A stretch of DNA of 5,463 bases from Actinomycetota bacterium (lineage in GTDB: Bacteria; Cyanobacteriota; Vampirovibrionia; Obscuribacterales; Obscuribacteraceae). Positions within the stretch are counted from its first letter, which is position 1. Each line of letters opens with the position of its first letter. The position numbers were made by a program, and so were the translations under genes. The stretch lies in contig CAJCIF010000124.1 in NCBI GenBank assembly GCA_903970355.1, forward strand, positions 1 through 5,463, in the 5' to 3' direction. The notes below the pieces were generated by a model that worked only from the letters and a program-made list of their open reading frames with translations, was not told the origin of the DNA and ran no database searches. Positions 1 through 5,447 of the stretch are shown one piece after another.

Positions 1-4
1 CAAA

Positions 5-12
5 GAGAGGAG
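5..12 (+). promoter_or_regulatory. ribosome binding site of guaD
   Basis: GAGAGGAG lies nine bases before the ATG at 22. It is a strong Shine-Dalgarno match at normal spacing and fixes the start of the guanine deaminase. Confidence 0.8.
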
Positions 13-21
13 CGACACACT

Positions 22-1365
22 ATGCGCAATGCGCAGGAGTTCGATGTGGAAATTTATCGGGGTTATGCAATTCACGTCCCATATAGCCCTTTCAAAATAG
101 GAGACGAGGTCGCCCTTCATGCATTTCCAGATGGCGGAATCGTCGTTAACGCGTTAGGAACGATCGTCGAGACCGGGTCTTTCAAGCAAATGAGGCTCCG
201 TCATCCCAGAGCACGCATCATCGACAGAACCGGCTGCTATCTGATACCTGGATTTGTCGATTGTCACGTACATTATCCTCAGGTGTACATGATCGCTTGC
301 TATGGCGAACAGCTTCTGGACTGGCTAAACCTTTACACCTTTCCGGAGGAGGCACGTTACAAAGATCCTCTCTACGCCAAACAAGCCGCAAAGGTGTTCT
401 TTGATGAGCTAATCAAATGCGGGACGACAACGGCGAATGTCTTCGGCTCGCAGTTCATCTTAGCCATGGAAGAAGCATTTCTCGAAGCCGAGCGCAGGCG
501 GATCCGCGTCATAATGGGGCTGAATCTCTCCGATCGCAACATTCCGGAAGCGCTTCGTCTCACACCAGAAAAAGCCTATACTCTGAGCCGGACTCTCGCC
601 AAAAAATGGCACAAACGCGGCAAGGCTCTTTACGCAGTGACACCACGGTTCGCACCGGTGTGTACTCCGGAAATGCTCAGAGTTTGCGGCAAACTTCTTG
701 CCGAATCTCCTGATTACCGTCTTCACACTCACGCTAATGAAAATTCAGGCGAGGTGGAGTGGATGAAAACTAAGGAACTCTTTCCAAAGCAAAGCTATAT
801 GGAGGTGTACCGTCGCTTTGGACTAACCGGCCCTCGCTCGCTATTTGCGCATTCTATCTACGCCACCCCGCAGGAGGTCGCTCTTATGGCAAGGACGGGA
901 TGCAGAGTTGCACATTGCACGTCTTCAAACTTCTTTCTCGGCAGCGGCCACTTTCCGATGCGGAGATATGTTGAAGCGGGCATTCCTTTCGGCATCGGTA
1001 CTGATATCGCTGGTGGTACCGGACTATCCATGTTGAAGGAGTTAGAACGAGCTTATGGCTGCCAGATGATTCTTCATGCAAGCGATCCCAAACTTGCATA
1101 TCGTCTGTCTGGCACAAAGCTCCTTTATCTCGCTACTCAAGCAGGTGCAGAAACTCTTGGCTTGGGGGATGTAGCGGGCTCTTTCCTTTCTGGCCGAGCT
1201 GCAGACATAACAGTCTTGAACCCAGCCCGTGAAACATACTTACCTGAACGCATGCGCAACTGCTCTACGCCGGCAGAGGAGCTTTTCGTCCTTTGCATTG
1301 CTGGAGCCTCCCATTTAGTGCAAGAAGTGTACACCGGAGGCCAGATCGCTTATCGCGCTAAATAA
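22..1365 (+). CDS. guaD: guanine deaminase (amidohydrolase superfamily)
   Basis: Predicted cytosolic zinc enzyme that hydrolyses guanine to xanthine and ammonia, in purine degradation and salvage. Visible in the 447 residues: the PGFVDCHVHYPQ metal motif (His82, His84), the guanine-deaminase signature LLDWLNLYTFPEEARY (98-113), TPRF with Arg209 at the purine-binding position, His237 and Glu240 (HANEN; third metal ligand and catalytic acid/base), His277 (FAHSIY), the AHCTSSN segment (297-303) and GTDIAGG with the metal ligand Asp328. Spacing between His237, His277 and Asp328 (40 and 51 residues) closely matches human guanine deaminase as I remember it. Length fits the family, so it looks intact and active. 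The ATG is supported by a GAGAGGAG ribosome site at 5-12, nine bases upstream. Its promoter lies outside the window. The closest alternative is another Atz/Trz-type amidohydrolase, but the LLDWLN signature argues strongly for GuaD. Confidence 0.95.
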   Translation: MRNAQEFDVEIYRGYAIHVPYSPFKIGDEVALHAFPDGGIVVNALGTIVETGSFKQMRLRHPRARIIDRTGCYLIPGFVDCHVHYPQVYMIACYGEQLLDWLNLYTFPEEARYKDPLYAKQAAKVFFDELIKCGTTTANVFGSQFILAMEEAFLEAERRRIRVIMGLNLSDRNIPEALRLTPEKAYTLSRTLAKKWHKRGKALYAVTPRFAPVCTPEMLRVCGKLLAESPDYRLHTHANENSGEVEWMKTKELFPKQSYMEVYRRFGLTGPRSLFAHSIYATPQEVALMARTGCRVAHCTSSNFFLGSGHFPMRRYVEAGIPFGIGTDIAGGTGLSMLKELERAYGCQMILHASDPKLAYRLSGTKLLYLATQAGAETLGLGDVAGSFLSGRAADITVLNPARETYLPERMRNCSTPAEELFVLCIAGASHLVQEVYTGGQIAYRAK

Positions 1366-1387
1366 CCTGTTGGAGGAGATTCCTACA

Positions 1388-1426
1388 AAAGCGGGAGGCG
1401 GCGTCAACCACCGCTCCTTCTGCTTT
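1388..1426. terminator. candidate bidirectional terminator between guaD and mqnD
   Basis: The convergent gap contains an interrupted hairpin. AAAGC (1388-1392) pairs with GCTTT (1422-1426). Inside it GGA (1394-1396) and GCGG (1398-1401), separated by a bulged G, pair with CCGC (1411-1414) and TCC (1415-1417) around a nine-base loop. On the minus strand the stem runs straight into TTTTG; on the plus strand it ends in GCTTTCTCC. Its place between two converging genes fits a shared Rho-independent terminator, but the internal loop and short T runs make it moderate at best. Confidence 0.45.
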
Positions 1427-1493
1427 CTCCCAGTCTATTCATGTATATAGTAAATTATGCGGATTTGTTTAGTATGGGCCGGAGATTTAAGAA

Positions 1494-2339
1494 TCAAACT
1501 GCAGTCGTTTCGAACTCGCAATTGACGATCGTCTGTAAAGCGCCACTCTCAAATGCTTTTCTATATAAAGTTTCAACTGCCAAACGTCCAACTTCACCAT
1601 AATCCACGGTGAATTCATTCACATAGCGTCCGATGAAGTCGAGCGCCTCATCAACATCCATGCTGCGCGCATAACGCATGGCAAATTGCACCGCTTCTTC
1701 ACGGTGTGATAACGCATAACGGATTGATTCTTTAAACACTCGCGTCAATTCAGATTTTGTTCGCCCGGGTAAATCCTTCCTGAAGACATTGCCACCTAGT
1801 GGCAAAGGCAGTTGTGTTTCGTCATACCACCAGGCTCCAAGATCGACAACCTTTGCCAGTCCCAATCGTTCGTGGGTCAATTGCGCTTCACTAATAACAA
1901 GACCAGCTTGCACTTCACCTTTCTCTATGGCAGGTACAATCTGGTCAAATGGAAGTACAACTGTATCGGCGTTAGGCAGCGCTATTTGAAGAACTAGATA
2001 GGCGGTAGTTTGTTTGCCAGGCACCGCAATTTTTACGTTTTTTAGATCCTTCAGCTCGTATTGTTGTTTTGCTAAAATCATCGGCCCGGTCTTGAATCCC
2101 ATGCAAGCTCCGCATGACATGAGCGAATATTTTTCGCTCACAGCCGGAAATGCACCGAACGATAAAGCTGACATTTCGTATTTGCCATTGCGAGCATCTT
2201 CATTCAATAGCTGGATGCTTTTGATTGCATGTTCGATTTTGAGCAGGGGGGATGAAACTATGCCTTGCGTCAAGGCATAGAACATAAATGCATCATCGGC
2301 ATCAGGTGTGTGGCCAATCGTTACTTCAGTTAGATTCAT
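1494..2339 (-). CDS. mqnD: 1,4-dihydroxy-6-naphthoate synthase-like protein (MqnD family, futalosine menaquinone pathway)
   Basis: MqnD converts cyclic dehypoxanthinyl futalosine to 1,4-dihydroxy-6-naphthoate in the menaquinone pathway that starts from chorismate and a nucleoside. This 281-residue protein has the two-lobe, periplasmic-binding-like family pattern: HTPDADDAFMFYAL (10-23), SALSFGAF with Ser60, IAVPGKQTTAYLVL (104-117), and LAKVVDLGAWWYDETQLPLP (161-180) followed by LGGN. Length is normal for MqnD. The ATG at 2339 is chosen because family homology begins there; the frame stays open for 39 more codons, but those overlap the 3' end of the upstream gene and read as filler. No clear Shine-Dalgarno is seen. 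Odd: where most MqnD proteins have His-Glu (IIHE), this one reads I-S-E (Ser150), with a His six residues later (156). It could be an active variant, a diverged paralogue or a related MqnA/MqnD-like binding protein. Confidence 0.85.
   Translation of the reverse strand: MNLTEVTIGHTPDADDAFMFYALTQGIVSSPLLKIEHAIKSIQLLNEDARNGKYEMSALSFGAFPAVSEKYSLMSCGACMGFKTGPMILAKQQYELKDLKNVKIAVPGKQTTAYLVLQIALPNADTVVLPFDQIVPAIEKGEVQAGLVISEAQLTHERLGLAKVVDLGAWWYDETQLPLPLGGNVFRKDLPGRTKSELTRVFKESIRYALSHREEAVQFAMRYARSMDVDEALDFIGRYVNEFTVDYGEVGRLAVETLYRKAFESGALQTIVNCEFETTAV
1510..1522. repeat. 13-bp direct repeat, copy at the mqnD 3' end
   Basis: TCGAACTCGCAAT occurs here and again at 2341-2353. This copy lies in the last codons of mqnD and encodes part of NCEFE near the C-terminus. 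The copies are 831 bp apart, a multiple of three. Confidence 0.6.
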
Positions 2340-2340
2340 C

Positions 2341-2353
2341 TCGAACTCGCAAT
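2341..2353. repeat. 13-bp direct repeat, copy just upstream of the mqnD start
   Basis: Second copy of TCGAACTCGCAAT, two bases from the mqnD start codon (on the coding strand ATTGCGAGTTCGA). It occupies the place where a Shine-Dalgarno sequence would be expected and offers only a weak GAG match. Confidence 0.6.
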
Positions 2354-2369
2354 CACGTGAGGATACGAG

Positions 2370-2398
2370 ATTATAGTGCAACGAGAATGTGGGTTCAG
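2370..2398 (-). promoter_or_regulatory. candidate sigma70-type promoter of mqnD
   Basis: The minus strand shows a perfect TATAAT at 2375-2370, with a poor -35 (CTGAAC, 2398-2393, three of six matches) 17 bp upstream. The predicted transcript would start near 2363, about 24 bases before the mqnD ATG. It sits in the 55-bp gap after the lipoprotein gene, so mqnD may be transcribed on its own as well as by read-through. Confidence 0.45.
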
Positions 2399-3522
2399 AA
2401 TTTTGTAAAGTAATTTTTGTGGACCCAATTCCCGGTAGCTTTGTCGACCGTCTCAAACAGCAGGTTTTTGTCGTCTTCGCGATCTATGACATCCGTTCGG
2501 GAATTACTTTGTTGTTTTCGTTTGGTAACAGTTCCTTCCGCTTGTCGAATAGTTTTCTCAACATCAAGGGGAGCAGGCGGTTTGGCTGCGACTGCAGATT
2601 TGTTTTCTAAGGCTTCCACAACAGCCGCTCTAAGTTGCTTTGGCCAGACTTTTGAAAAAAGATCATTCGATCCGTAAATGTCTGCTGAATTCAACTTGCC
2701 GTTAATTGCAAATGCATAGCCGATTACATCTTTGTCACCATCGGGTGCATGCACAAGCTCATTTACTCGCTTGCTTGTCGCCGCTGCAACTGCCTTGTTT
2801 TCAACAGTCAATTCGTAACTGCCGCTGGGACTGGCAAGCACACTGGCAGCTGCTGCCGCCATTCCTGCCAAACCTCCACCACTATAAGAGGCCCCAGGCA
2901 TTGGAGGCGGTACCAAACCTGAAGGAGGTGGCAAAGCTGAAGGTGGTGGCAAAGCAGCGATCGCTATTTGCTTCTCGGATTGGGCAACCTTTTGCCAAAC
3001 GGCTTGCTGATCGCCCGCTTTTCTGGCCGCTAATTTGAGTTCTTTTCCGCCAAGGCTGTAATTTGAGCTTGAAAACGAATTGGAAGATTCACTGCCGCGC
3101 CCTTCCCAACGCCCCTGTTCCACACAAAATGCCGGCAGAGGAATTCGCCCTGAATGGGGCGGTAAAATCATGTCGTACTGCATGGTGCGATCTTGCCTGC
3201 CACCTTTTACGATATCGCCGGTTTGAAGAAAGACAAGATTATTTGATAGATTTTCAACAGCGAGATTGTTCACATCTCCTGTTTCACTTACTTTTACGTA
3301 CCTTTTGGCCATCGCTTCTTGAAGCGTAACCATGTTTTGACCGGCTAGACTGCTTTTGCCCTTTATAAAATAGACAGTAAGGTTGCCGTTCGTAACTGTT
3401 TTTCCGATCGTAAAGGCATTGCTTTTGATGGCAGCCGTTTCGGAAAATCCCGGTTGCATGGAAACCGATTGTGCACAGCCGACAATTAATAGACCAAGGC
3501 ACAGCGCGTGCTTTATTCTCAT
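2395..3522 (-). CDS. lipoprotein with an ARPP-1-like domain and proline-rich insert
   Basis: Function unknown. The N-terminus is a lipoprotein signal peptide: basic MRIKH, hydrophobic ALCLGLLIVG, then lipobox I-V-G-C with Cys16 as the lipidated residue. Ala17 follows, which would not retain it in the inner membrane under the E. coli rule. Residues 45-140 resemble the ARPP-1 domain family (named for association with ARG and rhodanese-phosphatase-like proteins): SLAGQNMVTLQEAM, VNNLAVENLS, TGDIVKGGRQDRTM, LPPHSGRIPLP and CVEQGRWEGRG. The domain appears to resume at about 236-306 (VIGYAFAINGK, LFSKVWPKQLRAAVVEALE). Between the halves lie a Ser-rich stretch, three PPP blocks (192-207) and a Gly/Ala-rich tract. 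The tail (312-375) is charged. Start: GAGGA at 3534-3530, seven bases before the ATG. Recognition is from memory of the motifs; the biochemical role of the family is not established. Confidence 0.75.
   Translation of the reverse strand: MRIKHALCLGLLIVGCAQSVSMQPGFSETAAIKSNAFTIGKTVTNGNLTVYFIKGKSSLAGQNMVTLQEAMAKRYVKVSETGDVNNLAVENLSNNLVFLQTGDIVKGGRQDRTMQYDMILPPHSGRIPLPAFCVEQGRWEGRGSESSNSFSSSNYSLGGKELKLAARKAGDQQAVWQKVAQSEKQIAIAALPPPSALPPPSGLVPPPMPGASYSGGGLAGMAAAAASVLASPSGSYELTVENKAVAAATSKRVNELVHAPDGDKDVIGYAFAINGKLNSADIYGSNDLFSKVWPKQLRAAVVEALENKSAVAAKPPAPLDVEKTIRQAEGTVTKRKQQSNSRTDVIDREDDKNLLFETVDKATGNWVHKNYFTKF
2903..2956 (-). repeat. 18-bp tandem repeat encoding the Pro-rich linker
   Basis: Two adjacent 18-bp units (2921-2938 and 2939-2956) are 16/18 identical. 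A third, more degenerate one (2903-2920) shares about 13 of 18 bases. On the coding strand they encode A-L-P-P-P-S, A-L-P-P-P-S and G-L-V-P-P-P, that is residues 190-207 of the lipoprotein. The unit length keeps the frame, so copy number could change without breaking the gene. Confidence 0.7.
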
Positions 3523-3529
3523 TTCGCAT

Positions 3530-3534
3530 TCCTC
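3530..3534 (-). promoter_or_regulatory. ribosome binding site of the ARPP-1-like lipoprotein
   Basis: GAGGA on the minus strand, seven bases before the ATG at 3522. It supports the start that gives a complete signal peptide and lipobox. Confidence 0.7.
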
Positions 3535-3565
3535 GTAAAAGCCTATGTGGCGTTAGGAAAATGGG

Positions 3566-3582
3566 GCATGGCAATGCCATGC
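3566..3582. promoter_or_regulatory. perfect 17-bp palindrome, candidate operator upstream of the lipoprotein gene
   Basis: GCATGGCA-A-TGCCATGC: two perfect 8-bp arms around one central base, 44-60 bp upstream of the lipoprotein start codon. No T-tract follows and no gene ends nearby, so a terminator is unlikely. The size and position suit a dimeric repressor or activator site. A TTGCCA (-35-like, minus strand 3574-3569) lies inside it, but I found no good -10 at the right distance. Confidence 0.45.
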
Positions 3583-3618
3583 TGCTACGTTACTAAGGCG
3601 CACGTGAACAAACTATTT

Positions 3619-3627
3619 GGCATTGCC
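3619..3627. promoter_or_regulatory. second copy of the palindrome core
   Basis: GGCATTGCC is the exact reverse complement of the 9-base core of the 17-bp palindrome (GGCAATGCC, 3570-3578). The two centres are 49 bp apart, in the same 222-bp gap. A pair of GGCAWTGCC sites would suit cooperative binding. The short length means chance is a serious alternative. Confidence 0.3.
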
Positions 3628-3635
3628 CGATTGTG

Positions 3636-3697
3636 CTGTCGTCTTTCTACTGACAGAAATCTAGTAATTCTCCTAGATATTTGCAGAAGCTTTGCAA
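3636..3697. other. cluster of small inverted repeats in the gap downstream of the M50 gene
   Basis: Three short dyads follow each other: CTGTC/GACAG (3636-3640, 3652-3656), ATCTAG/CTAGAT (3659-3664, 3673-3678) and an imperfect one with arms TTGCA/TGCAA (3681-3697). None has a strong T-tract. They could be weak terminator or RNA-structure elements downstream of the M50 gene, or chance in AT-rich DNA. No gene is supported in the 3523-3744 gap. Confidence 0.25.
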
Positions 3698-3744
3698 CTA
3701 GAAAACAGTCCAATAATATTGTGTGGTATCGCCAGTGGTGCCTG

Positions 3745-4566
3745 TTATTGCTTTGGAACGAAACTAATTAGTTCGTTCGTGGACAGCCAATACAAATATC
3801 CCAGCATTCCTGCCAGTCCTAAATAAGCAATGGCAATCAGTATGCGCTGCGGTACGGTTGCAGGTGTTTGTTGATCGGCTGGCACAATTGGCACGCCATA
3901 TGCATCAACTGGTTGCCGTTTGAGGAATTGTTTGAGCAGCGAGAAAAAGGAAATCCCCGCAATTATCAATAAGAGAATAGATTGAAACATCGCAGCTAGA
4001 GCGCATAACAATCCTGTTCCCGGTATCAATAGCCACTTGGAGACGGCTTGAATAACAAAACCGCCATCCAGAGGTTTGGCCGGAACAAGCTGGAGAAGAT
4101 TGAGAAAGAAGCCTGTACTCCCGGCAGCTGTCATCCAGTGGTTGCCAGTTTGAATACCTGCATAAAAGAGCATTACGGCCCCCACTCCACCTACCAGAGG
4201 TCCAGCCAGAGCCACCCAGGCATGAGTAGCTTGATCGGGAGGCAATTTTGTCATGGCTACATAGGCACCAAAACCAGGTATGAAAACAGGCGCCTTCGGC
4301 TGCAAGCCAAGGCATTTCATCCAGATCCAATGTCCCATTTCGTGAATAAAAAGTAGCAAAACAATGGCGATTGCATACTGCCATCCCCAGAGCATTGTGT
4401 ATAGTCCAATACTCAAGAGTGGGCTCAGCAACCAACCGAACTTGATAAACGTCAGGGCCTTAAAGGCCGCAAAAATATAGAATTTAAATTTAAGGGCAAC
4501 TACGCCAAGGATGCCCAGACTCCCGAAGAGGGTTTTCTTACTGCCGTCGTCTTTTTGAGTGCTCAT
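3745..4566 (-). CDS. site-2 protease family intramembrane zinc metalloprotease (peptidase M50)
   Basis: Predicted polytopic membrane protease of the site-2 family, which cuts transmembrane segments of regulators or cleaves leftover signal peptides. The substrate is unknown here. The zinc/catalytic motif HEMGH is at 75-79 in a membrane helix. The third zinc ligand is Asp167 in NLLQLVPAKPLDGG (156-169), spaced as in the common NLFNLIPV-type M50 proteins. A conserved-looking ALAGPLVGG helix sits at 119-127. Hydrophobic segments lie at about 18-40, 44-60, 62-79, 115-137, 144-161, 173-215 and 240-260. No PDZ domain is present, so it resembles the small M50 type rather than RseP. The ATG at 4566 is the only likely start, because an in-frame TAG lies nine bases upstream; no Shine-Dalgarno is visible. 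It is not closely coupled to the next minus-strand gene (222-bp gap). Confidence 0.88.
   Translation of the reverse strand: MSTQKDDGSKKTLFGSLGILGVVALKFKFYIFAAFKALTFIKFGWLLSPLLSIGLYTMLWGWQYAIAIVLLLFIHEMGHWIWMKCLGLQPKAPVFIPGFGAYVAMTKLPPDQATHAWVALAGPLVGGVGAVMLFYAGIQTGNHWMTAAGSTGFFLNLLQLVPAKPLDGGFVIQAVSKWLLIPGTGLLCALAAMFQSILLLIIAGISFFSLLKQFLKRQPVDAYGVPIVPADQQTPATVPQRILIAIAYLGLAGMLGYLYWLSTNELISFVPKQ
3757..3777. repeat. imperfect palindrome in the 3' end of the M50 gene
   Basis: AACGAA (3757-3762), one extra A, CTAATTAG (3764-3771, itself palindromic), then TTCGTT (3772-3777). The inner 12 bp (3762-3773) are a perfect palindrome. It ends about ten bases before the stop codon of the protease, inside codons for LISFV. 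Possible protein-binding site or RNA hairpin; role unknown. Confidence 0.4.
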
Positions 4567-4576
4567 TACACGCTAC

Positions 4577-4605
4577 ATTATAAAATTTACTACCGTAATT
4601 GCCAT
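4577..4605 (-). promoter_or_regulatory. candidate sigma70-type promoter of the M50 protease gene
   Basis: On the minus strand a perfect TATAAT (4582-4577) follows ATGGCA (4605-4600, four of six -35 matches) at the ideal 17-bp spacing. Transcription would start near 4570, only about four bases before the ATG at 4566, so the mRNA would be almost leaderless. That agrees with the missing Shine-Dalgarno. Confidence 0.55.
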
Positions 4606-4613
4606 GTTATACG
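4586..4613 (+). promoter_or_regulatory. weak candidate promoter of the MlaE-family gene
   Basis: On the plus strand TTTACT (4586-4591, four of six -35 matches) lies 16 bp from TATACG (4608-4613, four of six -10 matches). It would start transcription near 4620, about 70 bases before the ATG at 4690. It overlaps the opposite promoter, so the two genes could compete or share regulators. Evidence is weak. Confidence 0.25.
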
Positions 4614-4689
4614 CTAGCTCTTTCCCCTTTTGAAACAAAGTGAACTGCAAAACGCTGAAAAGAAGACGAATAGGACATAAAATTGAGCA

Positions 4690-5447
4690 ATGACGGCTTC
4701 ATCAAGAACTAAGAAAGCACTCGCACCATATTTTTTTCTCGAAGAGCAATTCGCGCAGGGCGTCCAACTAATCGGGCAATGCGTGCTGCTGTTGATCAGA
4801 ACCTACGGCTTTATTCTGCGCGGTCAAATTGAGTGGAAAGAAGTCTGGCGCCAGTGCGACATGATTGGTGTCAAATCCTTCATGGTCGTGGGTATTACGG
4901 CGCTTTTCACCGGCTTTGCCATGTCGCTTCAAATAGCACGTGAGCTTGTCCTATTTGGGGCAGACACAGCAATTGGCGGCGTTGTTTCGCTAGCTCTTGT
5001 TCGTGAAATCGGCCCTATTACTGCTGGAGTCATAGTGGCCGGAAGAGTAGGCTCTTCAATTGCTGCCGAACTGACAACCATGATGATCACGGAACAGATA
5101 GATGCACTCCAGGTAATGCGAGTCAGCCCGGTCCAATTTTTAGTTGTGCCCCGCTATCTGGCGGGTGTCATGATGATGCCTATTTTATCCGTCTATGCGA
5201 TGGCTATCGGATTGGTAGCCGGAATTATGATCGCGCATTCGGCCGCAAACGTTCCGCCGGCAACTTTTCTCGATTCCGTCAAACAAACAATTCTCGATCG
5301 TGACTTCACCGTTCACTTTCTGAAATCCTTTTTGAATGCCACCATCGTTATTATTTTTTCTTGTGCGATCGGGCTGCACACTCGTGGTGGTGCTGAGGAT
5401 GTCGGCATTGCCACCACCCGAACGATTGTCTGGACTATGACGGTTAT
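4690..5447 (+). CDS. mlaE: MlaE-family ABC transporter permease, 3' end missing
   Basis: Integral membrane permease of the MlaE/TGD1 family, which works with an ATPase (MlaF type) and an MCE-domain protein (MlaD type) to move phospholipids or other lipids between membranes. The 253 genuine residues contain the family core: ITALFTGFAMSLQIARE (69-85), FGADTAIGGVVSLALVREIG (89-108), VAGRVGSSIAAELTTM (116-131), TEQIDALQVMRVSP (134-147), VVPRYLAG (152-159) and the late GGAEDVGIATTR (233-244). Full family members are about 250-265 residues, so perhaps only the last 10-15 are lost. An in-frame TGA at 4684-4686 makes the ATG at 4690 the first possible start. The only SD-like sequence is AGGA at 4672-4675, 14 bases away, which is rather far. 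The frame stays open to 5463, but the final D-R-K-S-T comes from adapter bases. The motif wording resembles cyanobacterial TGD1-like permeases. Confidence 0.9.

Noticed and set aside
1372..1378. Orphan Shine-Dalgarno-like GGAGGAG just after guaD
   Set aside because: No ATG, GTG or TTG follows at usable spacing and no open frame continues through the gap, so no gene is supported.
2340..2456. 39-codon upstream extension of mqnD, which would overlap the end of the lipoprotein gene
   Set aside because: Family similarity begins at the internal Met (2339). The extension overlaps the tail of the lipoprotein gene in another frame and crosses the putative TATAAT.
2957..2964. GCGATCGC, the cyanobacterial HIP1 octamer
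   Set aside because: I noticed only this one full copy. HIP1 enrichment needs many copies, so it says nothing about taxonomy.
3541..3744. CRISPR array, tRNA or riboswitch in the largest gap
   Set aside because: No regularly spaced repeats, no cloverleaf or TTC-loop pattern, and no recognisable riboswitch core; only small dyads are present.
3508..3771. 87-codon plus-strand open frame over the 222-bp gap
   Set aside because: It starts inside the signal-peptide region of the opposite gene and ends inside the M50 gene. It has no convincing ribosome site, and its Cys/Trp/Arg-rich composition looks non-coding.
4048..4356. 102-codon plus-strand open frame within the M50 gene
   Set aside because: Antisense shadow of a gene with clear catalytic motifs; no family resemblance.
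1366..5447. One operon or defence-like system linking mqnD, lipoprotein, M50 protease and MlaE
   Set aside because: Gaps of 55 and 222 bp, separate promoter candidates, a divergent last gene and unrelated functions argue against a single unit.
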